Part shown: one piece after another, positions 42,415 to 51,663 of the stretch
Layout: the number at the start of each line of letters is the position of its first letter
Position numbering within the stretch: position 1 is the stretch's first letter
DNA from: JBJSXJ01 sp044235425
Lineage (GTDB): Bacteria; Planctomycetota; Planctomycetia; Pirellulales; Pirellulaceae
NCBI GenBank assembly: GCA_044235425.1
Contig: JBIIHW010000015.1
Span: 1-64,000 of the forward strand
Length of the DNA stretch: 64,000 nucleotides
Direction: 5' to 3'
Program-made: the position numbers and the translations under genes
The notes under the pieces: model-generated
Told to the model about the DNA's origin: nothing
Seen by the model: only the letters and a program-made list of their open reading frames with translations
The model's database searches: none

Positions 42415-42981
42415 ATGGAGATAGACACCCGTGATCGGCCCCTAATTGGGCAGCGCATTTTGATGATGGTCGATGATATCTATGAAGATTTGGAGCTCTG
42501 GTACCCCAAGCTGCGTCTGCAGGAGGCTGGGGCTGAGGTTGTAGTCGCTGGCCCTGAAGTTCAGCGTCGTTATGCCGGCAAGCATGGCTATCCGTGTGTA
42601 TCCGATGCGGCGCTCGCCGAGGTTTTCGCGGATGACTTTCTCGGGCTGGTTATTCCTGGAGGTTTCATGCCCGACAAACTACGGCGTGATCCTGTCGTAC
42701 TGCGGTTGGTTCAGCAGTTCGCTGCTGCCGATAAACTGGTCGCCGCGATCTGTCACGGTGGCTGGATTCCGATTTCCGCTCGCGTCTATCGCGGTGTTCG
42801 TGTCACCGGCTCGCTCGGAATCAAGGATGATTTGATTAACGCCGGAGCGATTTGGGAAAATGCTCCCGTCGTGATCGATCGGCAGTACGTATCGAGTCGT
42901 AAGCCGGATGACTTGCCCGATTTCTGTCGCGGTTGTCTGCAGGTTTTGCGGCAGCAACTTGGCGGCAGCCTGACGACTTGA
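42415..42981 (+). CDS. DJ-1/PfpI family protein
   Basis: The protein has 188 residues; ATG 42415 is chosen over TTG 42400 because of GAAAGAGAG upstream. The fold is DJ-1/PfpI (class I glutamine-amidotransferase-like): RILMMVDDIYEDLELWYP at the N-terminus, LVIPGGFMPDKLRRD, and the nucleophile elbow AAICHGGW with C113. In this superfamily the Cys serves as protease, deglycase or chaperone centre; PfpI members are usually general stress proteins. It is cytosolic and stands alone after YceH (divergent, 264-base gap with nothing clear). Confidence 0.9.
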   Translation: MEIDTRDRPLIGQRILMMVDDIYEDLELWYPKLRLQEAGAEVVVAGPEVQRRYAGKHGYPCVSDAALAEVFADDFLGLVIPGGFMPDKLRRDPVVLRLVQQFAAADKLVAAICHGGWIPISARVYRGVRVTGSLGIKDDLINAGAIWENAPVVIDRQYVSSRKPDDLPDFCRGCLQVLRQQLGGSLTT

Positions 42982-43094
42982 CTACAATCCGTCCCTTCCG
43001 CTTCGCCGCCACACGATCTGTCGCGTACAGGATGGCGGGTGTGACCGGAAAGTCCGTTCGGTATTTTTTTAATTACTTTGAGGAGTTTAACTCG

Positions 43095-44525
43095 ATGAGG
43101 CGTCGCACATTTTTTGGCAGCGTGGCTCTACTTGCCATCTGTCTGGCGAGCATTTGGCCTGTCAGTGCCCAGGCGGATGTCAAGTTGCCAAAGGTTTTCG
43201 GCAATCACATGGTGTTGCAGCAAAAATCCAATGCCGCGATCTGGGGCTGGGCCGAAGCCAACGAAGAGATCACCGTGAGTTTGGCCGGTGCGCAGGCGAG
43301 CGCTAAAGCGGGCGCGGACGGGAAGTGGTCGACGAAAATTGCGACGCCGGCAGCCGGTGGCCCACATGAGCTGGTCGTAAAAGGCAAGAACGAGATTAAG
43401 CTCACCGACGTTTACAGCGGTGAAGTTTGGATCTGCTCGGGACAGTCCAATATGGAATGGACGGTCGCGCAATCGCTCAATCCACAGGAAGAAGCGAAAA
43501 ACGCCACGTATCCTCAGATCCGTATGATTAAGGTAGCGCACAACCCAGCGGAAAAGCCCGTTGATGATATCAATGGTCAATGGCAGGTGTGTGCTCCGGA
43601 AACGGCCTCTGCCTTTTCCGCGGTTGGCTACTTCTTCGCGCGGCACTTGCAGAAAGAGCTCAACGTTCCCATTGGCATGATTAACACCTCTTGGGGTGGA
43701 ACAATCTGTGAAGCTTGGACCAGCCATGGTGCGCTGGCCGCTGATCCCGATTTCAAGCCGATGCTGGACCGAGCCAATCCGTTCAAACCGGGGAATCCAA
43801 ACCAAGCGTCAGCACTCTACAACGGGATGGTGCATCCCCTGGTCCCTTTCACCATTCGTGGCGCAATCTGGTATCAAGGTGAATCCAATTGTTCACGGGC
43901 GGAGCAGTATCGCAAACTGTTTCCAGCCATGATTGCGGATTGGCGGAAACAATTTGGTCAGGGGGATTTCCCGTTCCTCTTCGTCCAGCTTGCTCCCTTT
44001 AAGTACGGTCATCATCCGGAGTTGTTAGCGGAGCTGTGGGAAGCGCAGACGAAAACGTTGAAAGTTGCCAACACTGGGATGGCGGTCACGACCGACATCA
44101 GCACCATCAATGATATTCATCCGCCCAACAAACAAGATGTTGGGAAGCGCTTGGCTCTGTGGGCCCTCGCCAAACACTATGGCAAGGAGGGGCTGGTACA
44201 TTCCGGTCCGCTCTACGAATCGATGGCCGTCGAGGGCAATAAAGTGCGAGTCAAGTTCCAGCACGTGGGTGGTGGACTGACGACACGCGACGGTAAGGCC
44301 CCCACTCATTTCACCATTGCCGGTGCTGATCTCAAGTTTGTGCCAGCGACCGCGGTAATCGATGGCAATTCGATCGTGGTTACGAGTGATCAAGTCGCGG
44401 CACCCACTGCGGTACGTTTCGCCTGGGATCAAGTTGCCGAGCCGAATCTGGGCAACAAGGAAGGCTTGCCAGCCTCTCCGTTCCGCACGGATGAGGGCAA
44501 GCTGATTTCGGCGGGTGCGAAATAG
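43095..44525 (+). CDS. Exported sialate O-acetylesterase family protein
   Basis: The protein has 476 residues; ATG 43095 has GAGGAG nine bases upstream. A signal peptide (about 1-27; ALLAICLASIWPVSAQA) is followed by VKLPKVFGNHMVLQQKSNAA, an Ig-like subdomain, then the SGNH-hydrolase core: the Ser block ICSGQSNMEW, GTICEAW, YQGESNC and a late DIHPPNKQDVGKR supplying Asp/His. The family removes O-acetyl groups from sialic or other sugar residues, so it fits glycan use by this organism. A canonical terminator follows. It is complete and stands alone. Confidence 0.93.
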   Translation: MRRRTFFGSVALLAICLASIWPVSAQADVKLPKVFGNHMVLQQKSNAAIWGWAEANEEITVSLAGAQASAKAGADGKWSTKIATPAAGGPHELVVKGKNEIKLTDVYSGEVWICSGQSNMEWTVAQSLNPQEEAKNATYPQIRMIKVAHNPAEKPVDDINGQWQVCAPETASAFSAVGYFFARHLQKELNVPIGMINTSWGGTICEAWTSHGALAADPDFKPMLDRANPFKPGNPNQASALYNGMVHPLVPFTIRGAIWYQGESNCSRAEQYRKLFPAMIADWRKQFGQGDFPFLFVQLAPFKYGHHPELLAELWEAQTKTLKVANTGMAVTTDISTINDIHPPNKQDVGKRLALWALAKHYGKEGLVHSGPLYESMAVEGNKVRVKFQHVGGGLTTRDGKAPTHFTIAGADLKFVPATAVIDGNSIVVTSDQVAAPTAVRFAWDQVAEPNLGNKEGLPASPFRTDEGKLISAGAK

Positions 44526-44548
44526 CACGCCGTTGATTCATACCGCAT

Positions 44549-44587
44549 AGACGTCCAGCGAGCTTCCTGTTCGCTGGACGTCTTTTT
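44549..44587 (+). terminator. Intrinsic terminator after the sialate O-acetylesterase gene
   Basis: A perfect 13-bp stem (44549-44561 and 44571-44583; arm AGACGTCCAGCGA) with a 9-base loop is followed by a T-run (44583-44587). It lies 24 bases after the stop. This is the clearest Rho-independent terminator in the window. Confidence 0.92.
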
Positions 44588-44640
44588 ATGTTTTGTGACA
44601 GAAATATTGCTATCGACCATTTGCTGAATGAGTGCTTGTG

Positions 44641-47316
44641 ATGCGAAAAGAAACGCTCTGGAACAACCGACGTGAGAATGAAGGCTGGCCGTGTATTCCG
44701 ACGGTGAGCTCCCTGTTTGCTCTGATGGCAATGCTGATTTCGTGGAGCGTCGGGGTGCCGCGGAGCGTGGCTCAGGAAAAGGCCATAGCCGAGCAATCAC
44801 CAGTCGAGCAATCACCAGCCGAGCAATCACCAGCCGAGCAATCACCAGCCGAGCGATCACCAGTCGAGCGATCACCAGCACGACCTCTCCCCATCTTGCC
44901 CGGGATGCAGGCCAATGGACAGGTGCTGCTGCCAACTCAGTGGTCGCTACGTCCGGTGGGCAAGCAAGTAGCGCTGGGAGATTTTCCCGTTCATCTTGTC
45001 GTGCATCCGCAAGAAAACGTCGCCGCGATTTTGCATGCTGGCTACGGCGAGCATGAGATTATCACGGTAGATCTTCAGACCTTGAAATTGATCGCACGAG
45101 TGGCGATACCGGAGACATTTACTGGACTGGTCTTCTCACCGGCCGGCGACCAGTTGTACGCCAGCGGCGCTTCTTATGAAGTTGTGCATCGATTTCGCTA
45201 CGAGAAAGGTTATTTGCTCGATCATCAAACCATCAAAATTGCGGAGCCCAAGGAAAAACAAGTTCCAGCTGGACTAGCCGTTAGTCGCGATGGTCAGACT
45301 TTATATGCGGCTTGTGCGTGGGGACATACCGTCGCCATTACTGCTAGTAAAGGTGGGGGTCCCGTCCGTCAGATCAAATTGCAGGAGAACGATTATCCCT
45401 ACTGGATCTTGCCGAGTGCGGATGGCAAGCAACTGTATGTGTCATTGTGGGGGCGAGCTGCGGTAGCAGTGATCGATCTGGAAACGAGCGAGACGGTTGC
45501 GACTTGGAACGTAGCCTCGCATCCTACGGAGATCCTGGAGTCTGCCGATGGCAAGGTCGTTTATGTGGCCTGTACCAACAGTACGTCGGTTTATGTGATC
45601 GAGCGGGAAACGGGAAAGACCTTGGAGGTCATCAAGGCCTCGTTGTTTCCGACGGCAGATTTGGGAAATACCCCCAACAGCATTGCCCTATCGGCTGATG
45701 GTCACGCCTTAGCAATTGCCAATGCAGACAACAACAATGTCGCACTGATCGATGTAACCCAACCGGGCAAAAGCCATTCGCTGGGATTCATTCCGGTCGG
45801 CTGGTATCCCACCTCTGTCCGCTTCGACCGTACGGGCAGAATTTTGGTGACAAATGGAAAAGGATTGATCTCGAAAGCGAATCGTGGTGGACCGAATCCC
45901 GAACGCGATCCACCCGCTACGGTGCGGGAATACATTGGCGGTCTATTCCGAGGGACGCTCAGTGTTATCGAGCCGCCGTCACCGGCAGACATGGCCAAGC
46001 ACACGCGCAGCGCCTTCGAATGCAGTCCGCTACGGGAGGACAAAGCTCCCCGAGCGTCTGCGTACACCGCTGGTCATCCAATTCCGAAGAAGGTGGGTGA
46101 GCCCTCGCCGATCAAGTACTGTATCTACATCATCAAGGAAAATCGTACCTACGATCAAGTTTTCGGTGATCTGCCACAAGGGAACGGAGATCCAACGCTC
46201 TGTATTTTTCCCGAGAAAGTTACTCCGAATCATCATGCACTCGCACGAGAATTTGTGCTCCTGGATAATTTTTATGTGGAGAGCGAAGTGAGTGCCGATG
46301 GACATGAATGGAGTATGGCGGCTTATGCGACTGATTTTGTCGAACGCACTTGGCCCCTGCTCTATCGTGGCAGCCGTGAGGGTAAGCTGCGATATCCTGC
46401 CGAGGGTTCGCTGGCGATCGCGGAGCCAGCCACGGGTTACATTTGGGATCGCTGCCGCAAGGCGGGTGTGTCTTACCGTAGCTACGGCGAATTCATCGCC
46501 AATGCCGCTCAGCCAGGCGGCAAGGCGCGAGCGAAGGTTGAGAGTCTGGAGGGACACTTCGATCCCGATTTTCACGGTTATGACCTGAATTATCCGGATG
46601 TTAAGCGAGCGGCGCGGTTCATCTCAGAGCTCAAACGATTTGAAACAGAAGGTGAAATGCCACGGTTCCAAATCTTGCGTTTGCCCAATGATCACACGCA
46701 AGGTACTGTGCCCGGCAAGCCAACACCGACAGCGATGGTGGCCGACAATGATCTCGCCTTGGGACAAGTGGTGGAGGCGGTTAGCCAGTCGAAGTTCTGG
46801 AAAGAGACGGCAATCTTCGTCGTGGAAGATGATGCCCAAAATGGTTCGGACCATGTCGATGCTCACCGTACCGTCGCGCTCGTGATCAGTCCGTATTGCC
46901 GACGCGGCGTGGTCGACTCGAATCTTTACTCCACCAGCAGTATGCTGCGCACGATGGAACTGATTTTGGGACTCGAACCCATGACACAGTTCGATGCTGC
47001 TGCCCTGCCGATGTATGCCTCATTTCAGCAGCAACGGGATTTGGCACCTTACCGTCATCGTCCGGCTCAGGTCGATCTCACGGCCTGCAACCAGGCGCAT
47101 GCCTGGGGTGCGGAATTATCGCTGACGTTCGATTTTTCTCGCGAGGATGCCGCCGATGATTTGCTACTCAACGAGGTGGTCTGGCGCAGTGTGAAAGGTG
47201 CGAACTCGAAAATGCCCGCACCGGTTCGAGCTGGTTTTGTGTTCGCCGTGCCAGAGGACGATGACGACGAAGAAGACGAGGACGATGATCACGACAACGA
47301 TCACGACGATGAATAG
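44641..47316 (+). CDS. Exported YVTN beta-propeller plus phosphoesterase protein with acidic tail
   Basis: The protein has 891 residues from ATG 44641 (GTG 44632 is in frame too). A signal segment (about 23-48) is followed by a minisatellite linker E(Q/R)SP(A/V) x6. A seven-bladed YVTN/cytochrome-D1-type propeller (about 75-450; repeated LPSADGKQLYVSL- and ESADGKVVYVA-like blades) comes next. Then comes a phosphoesterase of the phospholipase C/acid-phosphatase superfamily (about 490-830; IYIIKENRTYDQVFGD, DGHEWSM, VVEDDAQNGSDHVDAHR). The last 20 residues are almost all Asp/Glu/His. The phosphoesterase class hydrolyses phosphomonoesters or phospholipids; metal sites seem intact. The acidic His-rich tail could bind cations. 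A terminator isolates it from the upstream gene. Confidence 0.9.
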   Translation: MRKETLWNNRRENEGWPCIPTVSSLFALMAMLISWSVGVPRSVAQEKAIAEQSPVEQSPAEQSPAEQSPAERSPVERSPARPLPILPGMQANGQVLLPTQWSLRPVGKQVALGDFPVHLVVHPQENVAAILHAGYGEHEIITVDLQTLKLIARVAIPETFTGLVFSPAGDQLYASGASYEVVHRFRYEKGYLLDHQTIKIAEPKEKQVPAGLAVSRDGQTLYAACAWGHTVAITASKGGGPVRQIKLQENDYPYWILPSADGKQLYVSLWGRAAVAVIDLETSETVATWNVASHPTEILESADGKVVYVACTNSTSVYVIERETGKTLEVIKASLFPTADLGNTPNSIALSADGHALAIANADNNNVALIDVTQPGKSHSLGFIPVGWYPTSVRFDRTGRILVTNGKGLISKANRGGPNPERDPPATVREYIGGLFRGTLSVIEPPSPADMAKHTRSAFECSPLREDKAPRASAYTAGHPIPKKVGEPSPIKYCIYIIKENRTYDQVFGDLPQGNGDPTLCIFPEKVTPNHHALAREFVLLDNFYVESEVSADGHEWSMAAYATDFVERTWPLLYRGSREGKLRYPAEGSLAIAEPATGYIWDRCRKAGVSYRSYGEFIANAAQPGGKARAKVESLEGHFDPDFHGYDLNYPDVKRAARFISELKRFETEGEMPRFQILRLPNDHTQGTVPGKPTPTAMVADNDLALGQVVEAVSQSKFWKETAIFVVEDDAQNGSDHVDAHRTVALVISPYCRRGVVDSNLYSTSSMLRTMELILGLEPMTQFDAAALPMYASFQQQRDLAPYRHRPAQVDLTACNQAHAWGAELSLTFDFSREDAADDLLLNEVVWRSVKGANSKMPAPVRAGFVFAVPEDDDDEEDEDDDHDNDHDDE
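44791..44880 (+). repeat. 15-bp minisatellite, 6 copies, in frame
   Basis: 90 bases = 6 x 15 bp, unit GAGCAATCACCAGCC. It encodes EQSPV, EQSPA x3, ERSPV, ERSPA between the signal peptide and the propeller of the host protein. Copies differ at one or two bases. Confidence 0.95.
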
Positions 47317-47378
47317 ATGCTGAGGCCTCCGGTGCGACGGGATCGTGGTGAGATCAAACCGTAGGCCGATCAGCGCTG

Positions 47379-47408
47379 CAGCCCTCGCCAAAAGCCTGGC
47401 GAGAGCTG
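47379..47408. terminator. Hairpin between convergent phosphoesterase and phosphorylase genes
   Basis: CAGC-C-CTCGCCA pairs with TGGCGAG-A-GCTG (11 pairs with one mismatch) around a 6-base loop. There is no U-run. Its position in the 109-base convergent gap suggests a bidirectional transcription end. Confidence 0.4.
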
Positions 47409-47425
47409 ACGCTGGTTGCGGGGGA

Positions 47426-49630
47426 CTACTGATGTCGCATGTCGCAGCTCAGTCCACCGGCGGCTGGAACGTAACAGGAGCGAGTATAGTCCATCACCAT
47501 GCGGTGTGAACTGAACCGCCACGCGAGACTACCAATCGAGTTCATCATCATCTTGATCCACTGGCGTGGTAGACCGTCTGCGTCTCGCTCGTAGAACAGC
47601 GGGACCACTTTCGTCTCCAAAGCCTCGTACAATGACAAAGCATCGCGATGATCCGTCACCTCATCGGAGATGTGACTGGTGCCTTGGGCAATTGCAAACC
47701 CGTTCTTGCCATCGTACGCCTCGGCCCACCAACCATCCAGAATCGACAGATTGAGTGCTCCGTTGAGCACCGCTTTTTGTCCGCTGGTTCCCGATGCTTC
47801 GAGAGGTTGACGAGGATTATTCAACCAGACATCGACGCCCTGAATCAGATGCCGACAGACATTGATATCGTAGTCTTCCACGAACACGATTCGGTTGTGG
47901 AACTTGGAATCGAGGCGGCAATTCGCAATCCGCTGGATCAGCTGCTTCCCTGGTTCGTCACGAGGATGTGCTTTTCCGGCGAAGATGACTTGTACCGGGC
48001 GAGCTGGGTTGCTGACCAAAGCAACCAAACGCTCGACATCACTGAGCAGCAAGTTAGCTCGTTTATAAGTTGCAAAACGCCGACCGAAACCGATCGTGAG
48101 GATATTGGGATCCAGTAGTTGGCGAGCCGATTCGACAACCTCCTCACTTTCTTCGCGTCGTCGTGCTTGGCGACTGAGTCGTCGTCGCACGAAAGCGACC
48201 AGCTGATTTTTGAGAGCATTATGAGTTTCCCATAATTCACCAGGATCAATGTTGTGAATCGCTTGCCAGACATCCGCATCACCCATTCGCATGACCCATT
48301 TCACGGGAAAATGTCGGTCATACAAGGTCCACATCTGCTGAGCCAGCCAGCTAAGCACATGCACTCCATTGGTAATATGGCCAATGGGAATATCCTCTTC
48401 GGCTCGGTTGGGCCAGAGCGAGGACCACATGCGGCGGCTGACGTGTCCGTGAAGCGCACTTACAGCATTGGCGCGTCGCGAGATCTTGAGTCCTACAACG
48501 GTCATGCAGAATGGCTCGTGCTCATTGTTCGGTTCGACACGCCCGAGTCCCATGAGTTGGTCGAAGGAGATGCCCAGGTCGTCGCGTAGCGGTCCCAGAT
48601 GCTCTTCGACGTAATTGCCGTGAAAGCGATCATGTCCAGCGGGGACGGGGGTGTGCGTCGTAAACACCGTATGTTTGGCCACATCACGCATCGCATCTGC
48701 GAACGACAGGCCGTCGTCCTTCATACGCTGACGGATGACTTCCAGGGGAGCGAAGGCGCTGTGTCCTTCATTCAGGTGATAGACGCCCGGCGTGATTCCG
48801 AGTGCTCGTAAAGCCCGCACGCCACCGATCCCCAGCACCAGCTCTTGGCGAATTCGCACGCGTTCATCACCGCCATACAGACGGCTCGTCAAATCTCGAT
48901 CCTCGGGGCTGTTGCCCTCAACGTCGCAGTCGAGCAAGTAAAGCTTTACTCGCCCTACATGCACCAGCCAAACCTTTGCAAGAAGTTGTCCCGAGCGGGT
49001 CTCAATGCGGATATTGACCGGAGTTCCATCGGGAGCCAACGCCGGCTCCATGGGCAGATTCTCGACTTTCGTGTCGAGGTATTCCTCGCGCTGGTAGCCG
49101 TGATGATCGAGATGCTGTTTGAAGTAGCCTTGATCGTAGAACAAGCCGATGGCGATGAGTGGTACGCCGAGTCCGCTGGCACTTTTGATATGATCGCCGG
49201 AGAGGACACCGAGGCCGCCGGAGTAGATGGGCAACGATTCGTGCAGTCCGAATTCCGCAGAGAAGTAAGCGACGGGTTTACCACCGAGCACACCGGCATT
49301 GGTCGCCGCCCAGGTTTGCGTACGACCGACATATTCTTTGAGACGCCGGAAGGCGTAGTTGATGCGGCTATAGAGAACCATTTCAGCGACACGCACCGCC
49401 AATCGCTCTGGGGTGAACTCCCGTAACAGAGCGATAGGATTGTGATCCAATTGACGCCACCGAATCGGGTCAATGTCGCGGAACAGGGCAATCACCTCCG
49501 GTTGCCAGGTCCACCACAGATTCCGCGCCACTGCCATGCATTTGTCGTAGAGCGACTGAGCAGACATTTCGTTGGCAATTAAAGATGGTTCCCGCGTACC
49601 CCCAAAATCCGAATCCACCACTTGGGACAT
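47426..49630 (-). CDS. glgP: Alpha-glucan (glycogen/maltodextrin) phosphorylase
   Basis: The protein has 734 residues, GT35 family, short (archaeal/thermophile-like) subgroup that starts with a DUF3417-type region (NLWWTWQPEVIALFRDIDP). It cleaves alpha-1,4-glucans with phosphate to release glucose-1-phosphate, using pyridoxal phosphate. Key segments: YFSAEFGLHESLPIYSGGLG, GVYHLNEGHSAF, HTPVPAGHD, HITNGVHV and the PLP-lysine region GTSGQKAVLNG. The Met of the usual GTSGMK is Gln here. It is cytosolic and complete. It stands alone, divergent from the acyl-CoA dehydrogenase-like gene. Confidence 0.96.
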   Translation of the reverse strand: MSQVVDSDFGGTREPSLIANEMSAQSLYDKCMAVARNLWWTWQPEVIALFRDIDPIRWRQLDHNPIALLREFTPERLAVRVAEMVLYSRINYAFRRLKEYVGRTQTWAATNAGVLGGKPVAYFSAEFGLHESLPIYSGGLGVLSGDHIKSASGLGVPLIAIGLFYDQGYFKQHLDHHGYQREEYLDTKVENLPMEPALAPDGTPVNIRIETRSGQLLAKVWLVHVGRVKLYLLDCDVEGNSPEDRDLTSRLYGGDERVRIRQELVLGIGGVRALRALGITPGVYHLNEGHSAFAPLEVIRQRMKDDGLSFADAMRDVAKHTVFTTHTPVPAGHDRFHGNYVEEHLGPLRDDLGISFDQLMGLGRVEPNNEHEPFCMTVVGLKISRRANAVSALHGHVSRRMWSSLWPNRAEEDIPIGHITNGVHVLSWLAQQMWTLYDRHFPVKWVMRMGDADVWQAIHNIDPGELWETHNALKNQLVAFVRRRLSRQARRREESEEVVESARQLLDPNILTIGFGRRFATYKRANLLLSDVERLVALVSNPARPVQVIFAGKAHPRDEPGKQLIQRIANCRLDSKFHNRIVFVEDYDINVCRHLIQGVDVWLNNPRQPLEASGTSGQKAVLNGALNLSILDGWWAEAYDGKNGFAIAQGTSHISDEVTDHRDALSLYEALETKVVPLFYERDADGLPRQWIKMMMNSIGSLAWRFSSHRMVMDYTRSCYVPAAGGLSCDMRHQ

Positions 49631-49730
49631 ACCACTTCTATCCTTCTACCGCCTGATGTGTTCGCCTGCGGTTCTGTAACGAGCGATATCTTAATCAGTT
49701 CAACCGGAAGCGGAAAGGCACGCACCCCGC

Positions 49731-49736
49731 TATAAT
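49731..49736 (+). promoter_or_regulatory. Perfect -10 box close to the 49746 start codon, leaderless-type
   Basis: TATAAT ends nine bases before the ATG, and no Shine-Dalgarno-like sequence lies between or just upstream. This places the expected transcription start at or within a few bases of the ATG, as in leaderless mRNAs. No good -35 is found at normal distance. Confidence 0.5.
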
Positions 49737-49745
49737 TCGACGATC

Positions 49746-50828
49746 ATGACGACTGGCATCCCTGCGATCATTGACTCTCCGGCACTTGCCCAGCTCTGCC
49801 AGGTATTGGCCGAGCGTGCTGGGGAGTTGCACACGACCGACCAGTGGCCCGCTTGGCAATTGCAGGAATGTGCTCGAAGTAACATCTTCACATGGTTCAT
49901 TCCTCCTACATTAGGCGGACTGGGGTTATCCGACGAAGCGATCTTGCGTGGTTACTTGCAGCTGAGTCAATCCTGTTTGACGACCTCATTTATCTTGACG
50001 CAACTGATGGGGGGGGCGACGCGGATCGCGGCGAGTGAGAATCAAGTTTTGAGTGCGCGCCTGATTCCTGCCATCTTGGCTGGTCGCAGTTTTGCGACGG
50101 TCGCCATTTCCCACCTGACGACGAGTCGCCGACATGTCTCACAGCCTGCGGTACGAGCAACTCCCACCGCCGACGGCTATCGTCTGGACGGCTACAGCGC
50201 CTGGGTGACCGCCGCGGATCGAGCTCAGTATGTAGTAACCGGTGCCAGCTTACCGGATGAGCAACAACTGCTCATCGTGGTTCCCACCAGCGTGTCGGGA
50301 TTTTGTGCGGAGCGGCCCGAGTCATTAGTCGGACTTTCCGCCAGTCGCACGGGACGCTGTGAATTCCACGGCGTGAATTTGTCGGCCGAGTGGGTATTAG
50401 CGGGCCCGCGCAAGAACGTGCTGCAAAGCGGCCGCGGAGTGGGCACGGGAGGTTTACAAACTTCGGCATTGGCGCTCGGGCTGACGGCCGCGGCACTGGA
50501 ATACCTGGAGTTCGAATCGCAGCTCCGTACGACTCTGGAGGCACCGGCGGCGGCGCTGCGTGACGAGTGGCGTTTGCTGCGCGAGCAGTTGCTGGCGACC
50601 GCCGCGGGAGTGGGGGGACGCACCGGCGAGCAACTTCGGCGACAGGCGAACAGCTTGGTGCTGCGCGCGACACAAGCCGCTCTGGCAGCAGCCAAGGGAG
50701 CAGGTTACGCTGAGCGACATCCGGCAGGGCGCTGGTGCCGCGAGGCGCTGTTTTTTCTGGTCTGGAGCTGCCCACAGGAAGTGGTGCATGCCAACCTGTG
50801 CGAACTAGCCGGGCTCGATTCCCCTTAA
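49746..50828 (+). CDS. Acyl-CoA dehydrogenase-like flavoprotein
   Basis: The protein has 360 residues with the three-part acyl-CoA dehydrogenase plan: helical N-domain (about 5-110; FIPPTLGGLGLSDEAI), beta middle domain (about 110-215; FATVAISHLTTSRRH, GYRLDGYSAWVTAADRA) and C-terminal helices (about 225-350). It is somewhat shorter than the usual 380-400, and the C-domain is Ala-rich. The catalytic Glu position of classical enzymes is not clear to me, so it may be an oxidase/monooxygenase-like relative or have another substrate. cysC follows after 27 bases, but no functional link is obvious. Confidence 0.85.
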   Translation: MTTGIPAIIDSPALAQLCQVLAERAGELHTTDQWPAWQLQECARSNIFTWFIPPTLGGLGLSDEAILRGYLQLSQSCLTTSFILTQLMGGATRIAASENQVLSARLIPAILAGRSFATVAISHLTTSRRHVSQPAVRATPTADGYRLDGYSAWVTAADRAQYVVTGASLPDEQQLLIVVPTSVSGFCAERPESLVGLSASRTGRCEFHGVNLSAEWVLAGPRKNVLQSGRGVGTGGLQTSALALGLTAAALEYLEFESQLRTTLEAPAAALRDEWRLLREQLLATAAGVGGRTGEQLRRQANSLVLRATQAALAAAKGAGYAERHPAGRWCREALFFLVWSCPQEVVHANLCELAGLDSP

Positions 50829-50855
50829 CTATCCGACCGAGAGCGATTTTGTTCC

Positions 50856-51524
50856 ATGGAAGCAACTCACATCACCTGGCATCCTCACCGAGTTTCCCGT
50901 GCGGACCGCGAACAGCTGAACGGACATCGGGGCTGCGTGGTGTGGTTTACGGGGCTGAGTGGGTGTGGCAAGAGCACCGTGGCCAATGAAGTTGAGCATC
51001 GATTGCAGCAGCGTCGAGTTCACAGCTATCTGCTGGATGGTGACAATGTGCGTCACCATCTGAATGCCAGTCCGGCGATTTTGGAGCCCACTTATGGGGC
51101 TGCGTTTGCGACACGATTTGGACTGGGGTTTTCCGCGGACGACCGCGCGGAGAACATTCGCCGCATTGGCTCCGTCGCGCAGTTATTTGCCGCCGCTGGC
51201 CTGGTGACCCTTGCCGCCTTCGTTAGTCCTTACCGCCGAGATCGACAGGCGGTGCGCGAGCAGGTGGAGAAGGCGGGGCGAGTGGGTGATTTTATCGAGG
51301 TCTATGTGCGGGCTCCGCTGGAGCTCTGCGAAGCGCGTGATCCCAAAGGGCTTTACCAGAAAGCCCGCGCGGGAGAGCTCAAAGGATTCACAGGAATTGA
51401 TGATCCGTATGAGGAGCCGGCATCGCCGGAACTGGTTTTGGAATCCGCTCAGCATTCGCCGGACGTGTTGGCCGAGCAGGTGATGGCCTATCTGATCCAC
51501 GCGGGCATCTTGCAGCGAGTCTGA
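50856..51524 (+). CDS. cysC: Adenylylsulfate (APS) kinase
   Basis: The protein has 222 residues. It phosphorylates adenosine 5'-phosphosulfate at the 3' position to make PAPS, the sulfuryl donor for sulfation and sulfate assimilation. Seen: P-loop FTGLSGCGKST (about 31-41), LDGDNVRHHLN, FSADDRAENIRRIG, AFVSPYRRDRQ, VYVRAPLELCEARDPKGLY, FTGIDDPYEEP. All conserved blocks are present. cysN/cysD are not in the window. In planctomycetes rich in sulfatases, PAPS supply and sulfated-glycan metabolism are common themes, though no link is shown here. Confidence 0.97.
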   Translation: MEATHITWHPHRVSRADREQLNGHRGCVVWFTGLSGCGKSTVANEVEHRLQQRRVHSYLLDGDNVRHHLNASPAILEPTYGAAFATRFGLGFSADDRAENIRRIGSVAQLFAAAGLVTLAAFVSPYRRDRQAVREQVEKAGRVGDFIEVYVRAPLELCEARDPKGLYQKARAGELKGFTGIDDPYEEPASPELVLESAQHSPDVLAEQVMAYLIHAGILQRV

Positions 51525-51663
51525 TTCGGACCTGAACCGAGCATGCGTCGTACCTGAAACCTGACGCCGCCAGGAAATCCAGCTGTGTTAGCGTATTCGC
51601 CGACAGAGCTGTTCGGGAATGGTGAGTAAGTGGGTGATTCGGGCGTGAGTGACGGCTCTCTTA

